7,882 nt of DNA. Source: Pseudomonadota bacterium (GTDB lineage Bacteria > Pseudomonadota > Gammaproteobacteria > Steroidobacterales > Steroidobacteraceae). The DNA lies in assembly GCA_018241455.1 (NCBI GenBank), contig JAFEDW010000091.1:1-7882 (forward strand), in the 5' to 3' direction. Shown here piece after piece: positions 1-5,572 of this stretch (positions are counted from its first letter, which is position 1; every line of letters begins with the position of its first letter). The notes beneath the pieces were generated by a model. The model did no database searches. It saw only the letters and a list, made by a program, of their open reading frames with translations, and was not told the origin of the DNA. The position numbers and the translations under genes are program-made.

Positions 1-1
1 C

Positions 2-406
2 GACCTTGCCTACCAGCGGCTGCGCAGCGTGGTGCGCGCGCCGTCGTGGCAGCGGCGCTTCCTGCGGCTGCCGCTCGCCACGCGCCGGCAGCTGGCCGAT
101 GCGGCCCGCGCCGGCAGCCGCGCGCACACCGGCATGGCGGCGCCCGACATCATGGATGCGAGCAAGCTGGCCGTTACCGCGGTCATGCGCGCCGCGGGGG
201 TACGTGCGCTGATCCATGGCCACACGCATCGGCCTGGCGTGCATGAATTTCCGCTCGATGGCGGCAACGCGCGCCGCTATGTGCTCGGCGCCTGGTACGA
301 ACAGGGCAGCTGCCTGCGCTGCACCCCTAAGCGCTATGAACTGCTCACGTTGCCGCGCGTGACATCGGCGGCGGGTACCGCCGCCGCAGCCGGCGGACCG
401 GAGTGA
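2..406 (+). CDS. lpxH: UDP-2,3-diacylglucosamine diphosphatase, C-terminal part (LpxH); 5' end outside window
   Basis: The frame is open from the left edge; 134 codons and a TGA stop are visible. LpxH is a peripheral membrane metallophosphoesterase of the calcineurin-like fold that hydrolyses UDP-2,3-diacylglucosamine to lipid X and UMP in lipid A synthesis. Visible support: a DLAYQRLRSVVR segment like the family's mid-region, IMDAS..AV followed by the metal-binding LIHGHTHRP motif (fragment residues 70-78, with the GHTH histidines as Mn ligands), then VLGAWYEQGS, which matches the conserved C-terminal strand. The N-terminal metal ligands (DxH, GNxD) lie outside the window. The family usually ends soon after a sequence like ELLTLPR. 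Here about 15 further Ala/Gly-rich residues follow, encoded across the convergent 3' end of miaE. Identification is secure; no start can be judged. Confidence 0.93.
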   Translation, partial: DLAYQRLRSVVRAPSWQRRFLRLPLATRRQLADAARAGSRAHTGMAAPDIMDASKLAVTAVMRAAGVRALIHGHTHRPGVHEFPLDGGNARRYVLGAWYEQGSCLRCTPKRYELLTLPRVTSAAGTAAAAGGPE

Positions 407-969
407 AAGCGCAGCTGCGCATCGTCGCGCTCGATCAGGCCGGCTTCTACCGCCAGCAGTTCATGCAGGCGCCGCCGGAAATCACCCGTCGCTGCGGCGG
501 CCAGCTCCAGGTACAAGCCGGTGTGGCGCGCCTCGGCGCGCTGTAATTCGCCGTAGAAGGCCGCCAGTGGTTCGGGCAGGCGTTGCGCCAGGCGTTCGAA
601 GCGCTCGCAGGAACGCGCCTCGATGATGGCGCCGGCGAGCAACAGATCGAGGTGCCGGTGCGGTTCATGCGTACGGAGCGCTGCGCGCAGGCCCGCCGCA
701 TAGCGCCCGGGCTTGAGGCGTTCGAAGCGCACGCCGAGCCGCTCCATCATGCGCGTCACCTGCTCGAAGTGCCGCAGCTCCTCGCGAGCCAGCCGCGCCA
801 GCGCCAGGTTCTGCGCGGAGCGCTCCGGGTACGCGAAGATCAGCGCCAGCGCCGTCGACGCGGCCTTCTTCTCGCAGTTCGCGTGATCGACGAGCAGCGT
901 GTGCCAATCGGCGCAGGCCGCCTGCAGCCAGCGTTCCGGCGTCGGCACGAGCAGCGCCGCCAGGTTCAC
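334..969 (-). CDS. miaE: tRNA-(ms2io6A37) hydroxylase MiaE, diiron enzyme
   Basis: MiaE is a ferritin-like, non-haem diiron monooxygenase that hydroxylates the isopentenyl group of ms2i6A37 in tRNAs reading UNN codons, after MiaA and MiaB have acted. With the GTG start at 969 the protein has 211 residues. The expected ligands are visible: E33 (in HANCEKKAAS), E64 and H67 (EELRH), E117 (GAIIEARSCERF), and E146 and H149 (EARH). The start at 969 is preferred over the in-frame ATG at 993 for three reasons: it overlaps the kinase stop as GTGA, it has GGAGG 10 nt upstream (980-984), and NLAALLVPTPE matches the usual N-terminus. The conserved core ends at RFHSGPP. An 18-residue low-complexity tail follows and lies antisense to the end of lpxH. 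The gene is probably the last of the minus-strand operon and translationally coupled to the kinase. Confidence 0.94.
   Translation of the reverse strand: MNLAALLVPTPERWLQAACADWHTLLVDHANCEKKAASTALALIFAYPERSAQNLALARLAREELRHFEQVTRMMERLGVRFERLKPGRYAAGLRAALRTHEPHRHLDLLLAGAIIEARSCERFERLAQRLPEPLAAFYGELQRAEARHTGLYLELAAAATGDFRRRLHELLAVEAGLIERDDAQLRFHSGPPAAAAVPAADVTRGNVSSS
366..386. terminator. GC hairpin between convergent lpxH and miaE (possible bidirectional terminator)
   Basis: An 8-bp perfect inverted repeat, CGGCGGCG (366-373) and CGCCGCCG (379-386), encloses the 5-nt loop GGTAC. It sits where the two convergent genes meet, between the last conserved codons of LpxH (about 358) and of MiaE (about 391). 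It is therefore inside both reading frames but outside both conserved cores. No T-run follows on either strand, so it is not a standard intrinsic terminator. It may slow polymerase, protect 3' ends, or just be a by-product of Ala-rich GC coding. Confidence 0.35.
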
Positions 970-2222
970 GCCTCGTGGGCCTCCGCGAGCCACTGCACGC
1001 GTGCCGCGGTGATGGCCGCCGCGGTCGCCTCGGCGTTCGCGTAGCGGTCGTCCGGCTCCTTGGCGAGCAACCGGTCCATCAGCGGCTGGAGCTGCGCGAA
1101 GCGCGGCTCGAGCCGCGGGATCGGCGTATTGCGGTGCATGTACAGCACTGTCATCGGGTTGTCGGCCTTGTAGGGTTTCTCGCCGGTCAGCAGCTCGAAC
1201 AGCACGACCCCGAGGCTGTACAGGTCGCTGCGCGCGTCGAGCCGCTGGCCGTGGCCCTGCTCCGGGCTCATGTAGTGCGGCGTGCCGAAGATCAGGCCCT
1301 TGTCGGTCAGCTCGAGCTGCAGCGCGGCCTGCTTGGCCATGCCGAAATCGATCAGCGCGAGCTGCTCGGCGGTGCGCAGCATGACATTGCCGGGTTTCAG
1401 GTCGCGGTGCAGGATGCCGGCTTTGTGGATGGCGCCGAGCACGTCGGCCAGTTGCGCGGCGTATTGCAGCGACTCGGCCGGCGACAGCCCGGCCTTCATG
1501 CGCCGGCGCAGGTCGCCGAGCGGGAAATATTCCATCGCCAGGTAGGCATGATCGTCGGCGATGCCGAGTTCATGCAGGTGCACGATGTTGGGATGGCGGA
1601 TGCGCTCGGCGATCTCGTATTCCTGCAGGAAGCGTTCGAACGACTGATCGATGCCGGAATCGTCGCGCTGCGACGGCGTCACCTTCAGCACCACCAAGCC
1701 CTCGGCTTTCTCGCTCTCGGCGATGTAGAGGTGCGAGACCGAGCCGCGCGCCAGCAACCGCGCACGCCGGTAGCCCGGGATGCGCGCATCGCCGAAGCGA
1801 TGCGATTCGCGCGCCGCGGCCGAGACGCGCCACTCGGCCATCGCCAGCCGGTGCTTGTGGCTGGCCTGGTCGATCGCATCCAGCAGCGCGGCGTGCGCAA
1901 AGCGGTGCTTGCTGACGACGGCAAACGCGCCCCAACCGTGCGCGGCCTCGCGCGCGCGCGCATCCTCGCCATCGAGCATGAAGATCACCGGCGCGAAGCC
2001 TTCGCGGTTCGCCAGGTCGCGCAGCCATTCGAGGCCCTCGCCGCCCGGCCAGGATTGCGCCAGCAACACGGCGTCGAACCCCTGCGCGAGGAATTCCGGC
2101 GGGATGGGGCCGCGTTCCAGCGGCGGATAGGACACCACGTTGACCGCCGGCCAGCGGCAGCTGGCGTGATGGCGAATCAGCGCCTGGATCCGCGGTTCTT
2201 GTTCAATCGCCAGCAGGCGCAT
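966..2222 (-). CDS. Serine/threonine protein kinase with N-terminal degenerate receiver domain
   Basis: The protein has 418 residues, two domains and no membrane segment, so it is probably cytosolic. Residues 1-120 resemble a response-regulator receiver. MRLLAIEQEP aligns with the usual MxILVVDDEP, FDAVLLAQSWPGGEGLEWLR with the phosphoacceptor strand, and AVVSKHRF with the conserved Lys (K105). The acidic pair reads E7-Q8 and the phosphoacceptor Asp is replaced by A55, so classical phosphorylation is unlikely. Residues about 150-407 are a Hanks-type kinase: K180 (VVLKV), E201 in helix C, HPNIV 210-214, HRDLKPGN with catalytic D274 and N279, DFG at 292-294, GTPHYMSPEQ 313-322 and SDLYSLGVVLFELLTG 332-347. 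All catalytic residues are present, but the Gly-rich loop (LLARGSVSHLY) keeps only one Gly. The ATG at 2222 overlaps the upstream stop by 20 bp without a good ribosome site, suggesting coupled translation. Substrate and signal are unknown. Confidence 0.93.
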   Translation of the reverse strand: MRLLAIEQEPRIQALIRHHASCRWPAVNVVSYPPLERGPIPPEFLAQGFDAVLLAQSWPGGEGLEWLRDLANREGFAPVIFMLDGEDARAREAAHGWGAFAVVSKHRFAHAALLDAIDQASHKHRLAMAEWRVSAAARESHRFGDARIPGYRRARLLARGSVSHLYIAESEKAEGLVVLKVTPSQRDDSGIDQSFERFLQEYEIAERIRHPNIVHLHELGIADDHAYLAMEYFPLGDLRRRMKAGLSPAESLQYAAQLADVLGAIHKAGILHRDLKPGNVMLRTAEQLALIDFGMAKQAALQLELTDKGLIFGTPHYMSPEQGHGQRLDARSDLYSLGVVLFELLTGEKPYKADNPMTVLYMHRNTPIPRLEPRFAQLQPLMDRLLAKEPDDRYANAEATAAAITAARVQWLAEAHEA

Positions 2223-2769
2223 GCCATTTCAGCCCGAGTATCAGGAATTGCGGCGTCACGGCGCCGCTGCCCGCCTGCCCCGACACGCTCACCAGGTCAC
2301 CGGCGCTGGCCAGCAGCTCGGCGCAGTTGCCAAGCCGCGCCTCGGTCTCCGGATCGAATCCCGCCACCGTCATGCGCGCGCAGGACTCGCCGTCGACGAG
2401 TGCGCCATTCTCGCCGCCCGCCGCGTCGACCGGGGCCGCCAGCACCAGCAGCGGTTCGCGTCCGGCCACCAGGCTCGCAACGGCGGTCGCGAACTGCAGC
2501 GGTGGCTGTTCGGGCAATGCCGTCCAGGCTGCGTACCACGCCATCAAGCCAGCCGGACCCATCTCGAGCGCGTGCGCCACGCGCACCGCTGCGGCCGGTG
2601 GCGCATCGCTGAGCAGCCCGCGCCAATGCAGCGCCACGCCTTCGCCATTCGCGGCGGCGTGCAGCAGCCGCGGCCAGGCGTTCATGTCTGCGCCGGCCGC
2701 AGCCGCGAAGGACTCGAGCAGCAGCGTGCGTGCGCGTTGCAGACCGCCGGCCCTAGGCTGCGCCCGCAT
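2203..2769 (-). CDS. Conserved-looking protein of unknown function between purF and the kinase gene
   Basis: I do not recognise this 188-aa protein. It has no signal peptide, no clear membrane segment and no metal or nucleotide motif. The first 70 residues are Ala/Leu-rich and likely helical (ARTLLLESF, WPRLLHAAA, VALHWRGLL), followed by LMAWYAAWTALPEQPP (75-90) and a hydrophobic strand REPLLVLAAPVD (104-115). The C-terminal half looks more mixed, ending with TPQFLILGLKWHAPAGD. There are two cysteines (C130, C149) and no Cys-rich cluster. The ATG at 2769 is chosen over the GTG at 2784 because AGGAG (2774-2778) lies just upstream; with the GTG start that site would be inside the gene. It begins 15 nt after purF and its end overlaps the kinase start by 20 bp, so it may work with the kinase. 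That it is a real gene rests on packing, the ribosome site and full-length openness; function is open. Confidence 0.72.
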   Translation of the reverse strand: MRAQPRAGGLQRARTLLLESFAAAAGADMNAWPRLLHAAANGEGVALHWRGLLSDAPPAAAVRVAHALEMGPAGLMAWYAAWTALPEQPPLQFATAVASLVAGREPLLVLAAPVDAAGGENGALVDGESCARMTVAGFDPETEARLGNCAELLASAGDLVSVSGQAGSGAVTPQFLILGLKWHAPAGD

Positions 2770-2773
2770 GGCG

Positions 2774-2778
2774 CTCCT
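2774..2778 (-). promoter_or_regulatory. Ribosome binding site AGGAG deciding the start of the unknown gene
   Basis: AGGAG on the minus strand lies 4 nt upstream of the ATG at 2769 and directly after the purF stop (2787-2785). It favours the ATG over the in-frame GTG at 2784 and places the site for reinitiation by ribosomes finishing purF. Confidence 0.6.
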
Positions 2779-2784
2779 GGTCAC

Positions 2785-4296
2785 TCAAGCGCCGCTGACG
2801 ACGCGGAGCGCACCCGGGGCGAGCGCCCTACGGCGGCTGCGCGCGGCGTCGGAGCGATTGTGCTGCAGTTGCGCGAGGTATTCGGGCGTCACGTCGCCGG
2901 TGACGTATTCGCCCGAGAAGCACGAGGTGTCGAACTCGTGGATCTTGGCGTTATCGTGCTGGCAGGCCGACACGAGGTCGCCCAGGTCCTGGTAGACCAG
3001 CCAGTCGGCGCCGATCAGCCGCGCGACTTCTTCCTCGCTGCGTCCCGCCGCCACCAGCTCGCTCGCCGCCGGCATGTCGATGCCATAGACGTTCGGGTAA
3101 CGCACCGGCGGCGCGGCCGAGGCGAAGTAAACCTTGCGCGCGCCGGCTTCGCGCGCCAGCTCGATGATCTGCGCCGAGGTGGTGCCGCGCACGATCGAAT
3201 CGTCGACCAGCAGCACGTTCTTGCCGCGGAATTCGAGGTCGATCGCGTTGAGCTTGCGCCGCACCGACTTCTCGCGCATTTCCTGGCCGGGCATGATGAA
3301 GGTGCGGCCGATATAGCGGTTCTTGTTGAAGCCCTCGCGGTACTTGATGCGCAGCTTTTGCGCCATCTGCAGCGCGCTGGTGCGGCTGGTGTCGGGGATC
3401 GGGATCACGACGTCGATGTCGTGGTCGGGGTGCTCGCGGCGGATCTTGTCGGCGAGCTTCTCGCCCATGCGCATGCGGGCGCGGTATACGGAGATGTTGT
3501 CGATGATCGAGTCGGGGCGGGCGAAATAGACGTATTCGAAGATGCAGGGCGTGTGGTGCATCGTCGCCACGCACTGCTGCGAGTGGAGCCTTCCCTGCTC
3601 GTCGATGAACACCGCCTCGCCCGGCGCCACATCGCGCACCAGGTCGAACGAGAGCATGTCGAGCGCGACGTTTTCGGAAGCCAGCATGTACTCGGTGCCG
3701 CGCGCCGTGCGGCGCTCGCCGATCACCAGCGGGCGGATGCCGTGCGGGTCGCGGAAGCCGAGCACGCCGTGGCCGATGACCATGACCACGACCGCGTAGC
3801 CGCCGCGGCAGCGCCGGTAGACCGCGCTGGTGGCCGCGAAGATGTCGGCCGGCGTGACGCGCGGCGTGCCGACGCGCTGCAGCTCGGAAGCCAGCACGTT
3901 CAGCAGCACTTCGGAATCGGATTCGCTGTTCAGGTGCCGGCGCTCTTCGCGCGTCAGCACGTCGGCCAGTTCGGCCGCGTTGGTCAGGTTGCCGTTGTGC
4001 GCCAGGCAGATGCCGTAGGGCGCATTGACGTAGAACGGCTGGGCTTCGGCGGCGCTGTCGCAGCCGGCGGTCGGATAGCGCACGTGGCCGATGCCGACGT
4101 TGCCGCGCAACTCGAGCATGTGGTGCTGCTGGAACACGTCGCGCACGAGTCCCGCGCCCTTGCGCACGCACAACTCGCCGGCTTCGGCGGTCATGATGCC
4201 GGCCGAATCCTGGCCGCGATGCTGCAGCACCGTCAGCGCGTCATAGATGCGCTGGTTGACTGGACTGGTACCGACGATGCCGACAATGCCACACAT
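2785..4296 (-). CDS. purF: Amidophosphoribosyltransferase (glutamine PRPP amidotransferase)
   Basis: PurF catalyses the first committed step of purine synthesis in the cytosol: PRPP plus glutamine gives 5-phosphoribosylamine. The 503-residue length matches the family (about 505 in E. coli). The N-terminal Ntn-hydrolase glutaminase domain begins MCGIVGIVG, with C2 as the nucleophile after Met removal. R73 (HVRYPTAG), N101-G102 (AHNGN) and D127 (NSESDSE) are the glutamine-site residues. The C-terminal phosphoribosyltransferase domain has VIPIPDTSRTSA (298-309) and the PRPP loop VLLVDDSIVRGTT (361-373, with D365-D366), then YGIDMP (404-409). No CxxC cluster or N-terminal propeptide is seen, so it is the non-iron-sulfur, E. 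coli-like type. A GGAGG at 4309-4313 is 12 nt from the ATG, a somewhat long spacing. The gene lies 57 nt after cvpA and is followed closely by the unknown gene rather than by metZ as in many relatives. I see no convincing PurR operator. Confidence 0.98.
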   Translation of the reverse strand: MCGIVGIVGTSPVNQRIYDALTVLQHRGQDSAGIMTAEAGELCVRKGAGLVRDVFQQHHMLELRGNVGIGHVRYPTAGCDSAAEAQPFYVNAPYGICLAHNGNLTNAAELADVLTREERRHLNSESDSEVLLNVLASELQRVGTPRVTPADIFAATSAVYRRCRGGYAVVVMVIGHGVLGFRDPHGIRPLVIGERRTARGTEYMLASENVALDMLSFDLVRDVAPGEAVFIDEQGRLHSQQCVATMHHTPCIFEYVYFARPDSIIDNISVYRARMRMGEKLADKIRREHPDHDIDVVIPIPDTSRTSALQMAQKLRIKYREGFNKNRYIGRTFIMPGQEMREKSVRRKLNAIDLEFRGKNVLLVDDSIVRGTTSAQIIELAREAGARKVYFASAAPPVRYPNVYGIDMPAASELVAAGRSEEEVARLIGADWLVYQDLGDLVSACQHDNAKIHEFDTSCFSGEYVTGDVTPEYLAQLQHNRSDAARSRRRALAPGALRVVSGA

Positions 4297-4353
4297 GAAT
4301 GCGCTCAGCCTCCGCGGGGAACCGTTGCCGCAATCGCTCGAGCCCCAAGGACC

Positions 4354-4848
4354 TCAGGCGGTCATCGGCGCGGCGGGAATCTTACGCTCTCCGACCAGGC
4401 CGCGCAGCACATTACCGGCATGCTCCGCGTAGGGCACCAGGGTCGATTGGCGATACCAGGCCTCGTCGTTCAGGCGCACGGCATGGCACAACATCGCCAG
4501 CAAGCCGAGCACCACCGCGCCACGCAGCAATCCGAACACCAACCCGAGCAACCGGTCGAGGCTGTTGAAGATCGACAGCCGCACGAAATACGAGACGATC
4601 GCACCAATGCCGGCGCCCACCAGCAATACCACCACGAAGATGATCGTGCGCGCGGCCCACGGACGCACCGCCGCGTCGCTGAGCGCGCCGCCGAGGTGCG
4701 GCTCGAGTTCGCCGGAAAATGCCCATGCGAGCCACACGGCCGCGATCCACGTGACCAGCGAGATCACTTCGCGCAGCAGTCCACGCACGATGCCGACGGC
4801 GCACGATGCCACGAGCACGGCGATGATGGCGTAATCTGTCCAATTCAT
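4354..4848 (-). CDS. cvpA: CvpA family inner-membrane protein (colicin V production protein)
   Basis: This 164-residue integral membrane protein is close to the E. coli length (162). Hydrophobic stretches suggest about four membrane helices: about 5-20, 28-44, 66-90 and 101-122. The family signature is visible around LDRLLGLVFGLLRG (97-110), with the charged SxFNSLDR turn before it. The N-terminal MNWTDYAIIAVLVAS and the GIVRGLLREV loop are also typical. The biochemical role of CvpA is not settled. It was named for its requirement in colicin V production and has been linked to envelope stress tolerance. It sits between dedD and purF as in E. coli and pseudomonads. The start is an ATG with a weak AGG 6 nt upstream. 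An 82-nt gap precedes it, the largest in the operon, so a local promoter is possible. Confidence 0.95.
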   Translation of the reverse strand: MNWTDYAIIAVLVASCAVGIVRGLLREVISLVTWIAAVWLAWAFSGELEPHLGGALSDAAVRPWAARTIIFVVVLLVGAGIGAIVSYFVRLSIFNSLDRLLGLVFGLLRGAVVLGLLAMLCHAVRLNDEAWYRQSTLVPYAEHAGNVLRGLVGERKIPAAPMTA

Positions 4849-4890
4849 AGACGACCTGTTCCGGGCTGCTTCCCGCGACCTGAGCGGACA

Positions 4891-4899
4891 ATTCTACCA
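4891..4899 (-). promoter_or_regulatory. Weak extended -10 candidate upstream of cvpA-purF
   Basis: In the 82-nt dedD-cvpA gap the minus strand reads TGGTAGAAT, an extended -10-like element (TGN plus TAGAAT) about 43 nt before the cvpA ATG. No recognisable -35 hexamer lies 16-18 nt upstream. E. coli is known to have a promoter before cvpA-purF, which makes the location plausible, but the sequence support is slight. The rest of the gap shows no other clear signal. Confidence 0.2.
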
Positions 4900-4930
4900 G
4901 TACCGCGCAGGCCACGGCCCTGCACAGTTC

Positions 4931-5554
4931 TCAGGGCACCGCATTGACGATCGGCTTGAGGCCCCGGGACTGCATCTTCTCCTTCAGGGCCACGGCCGCC
5001 GCATGATCCGACATGGGGGCGCTGCGCACGCGATACAAGCCGTGGTCGTCGGGCCCGACCGCCCGCACGGCAAATCCCTTGGCCCGCACCTGCTTCACCA
5101 TGCGATCGGCAAAATCGCGCCGCGTGAACGAGGCCACCTGCACCGTCCAGCCGGAAGTCCCGCCGCTGGCATGGGACTGGGTGGCTGGCGGCGCAGGCGC
5201 GGACGCCACCACCGTCGGTGCCGCGGGCATCGTCTGCGCCGGCGTGTCCGCAACGCCCGGCGCACCCGCACTCCCCGCCGTGCCCGCACTGCCCACACTG
5301 CCCGGCGTGCTCGCCGCATCTCTCGGCGCACCCTCGTTCACGGCGCCGACCGGCGGCGCAGCGGCCGGTGGCTGCGTGTTCGGGGAATCGCGCAGGTCGA
5401 TCGTGTAGGTGCGCATCGGCGCGCCATCGGTGCTCGGGGCGTGGCTGTCGACGCTGCTGGCGGGCCGGCCGCGGAACATCTCGGGCACCAGCAACACGAC
5501 GATCACCACCAGGATCGCCGCGCCGGTGAGCCTTTCCTTCAAATGCTGCTGCAA
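4931..5554 (-). CDS. dedD: DedD-like SPOR-domain cell-division protein
   Basis: DedD proteins are inner-membrane anchored, with a periplasmic SPOR domain that binds denuded septal peptidoglycan during division. This one has 207 residues (220 in E. coli): a short cytosolic start (QQHLKERLTG), one membrane helix at about 11-23, a long Pro/Ala/Gly/Ser-rich linker (about 30-133) and a SPOR domain at about 134-207. Support for the last: GWTVQVASFTRRDFADRMVKQVRAKGFAV, then GLYRVRSAPMSDHAAAVALKEKM. The linker contains six Gly-X-X tripeptides at 85-102. No ATG or GTG lies between the preceding in-frame folC stop and the membrane helix. The start must therefore be a rare codon: TTG at 5554 (chosen) or the TTG at 5542, four residues on. 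Neither has a good ribosome site, so translation may depend on coupling to folC, 18 nt upstream. Confidence 0.92.
   Translation of the reverse strand: MQQHLKERLTGAAILVVIVVLLVPEMFRGRPASSVDSHAPSTDGAPMRTYTIDLRDSPNTQPPAAAPPVGAVNEGAPRDAASTPGSVGSAGTAGSAGAPGVADTPAQTMPAAPTVVASAPAPPATQSHASGGTSGWTVQVASFTRRDFADRMVKQVRAKGFAVRAVGPDDHGLYRVRSAPMSDHAAAVALKEKMQSRGLKPIVNAVP
5249..5302 (-). repeat. Six diverged 9-bp tandem units encoding Gly-X-X in the DedD linker
   Basis: On the minus strand the units read GGCAGTGTG, GGCAGTGCG, GGCACGGCG, GGGAGTGCG, GGTGCGCCG and GGCGTTGCG. They encode GSV, GSA, GTA, GSA, GAP and GVA, in frame with the gene. The period equals three codons, so gain or loss of units keeps the frame. 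This is probably a flexible periplasmic spacer that can vary in length between strains. Confidence 0.75.
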
Positions 5555-5572
5555 CGGGTCATCACCATCGGG

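Noticed and set aside
970..993. Longer MiaE starting at the ATG at 993
   Set aside because: The added residues MARGGPRG are not family-like, and this start would lie well inside the kinase gene. The GTG at 969 has GGAGG at 10 nt and the GTGA overlap with the kinase stop.
975..2612. A 545-codon open frame on the plus strand opposite the kinase and the unknown gene
   Set aside because: It is a mirror of the kinase reading frame, with no motifs, no ribosome site and an Arg-rich composition. The minus-strand kinase motifs settle the strand.
2770..2784. GTG start at 2784 for the unknown gene
   Set aside because: It would put the AGGAG site within the gene and leave the GTG without its own site. 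The ATG at 2769 fits better.
4317..4340. Possible PurR-type operator in the cvpA-purF gap around GGCAACGGTTCC (minus strand)
   Set aside because: Around the central CG only about half of the positions match the ACGCAAACGTTTGCGT consensus, and the palindrome is broken. It also lies between cvpA and purF, not at the expected promoter.
2221..4947. A 908-codon open frame on the plus strand across purF and cvpA
   Set aside because: It is antisense to clearly conserved purF and cvpA and is rich in His, Arg, Ala and Val. Long mirror frames of this kind are expected opposite high-GC coding regions. It shows no family motif.
5558..5568. ATGGTGATG just after the folC stop as the dedD start
   Set aside because: Both ATGs are in a frame that hits a stop within about ten codons and do not lead into the SPOR protein.
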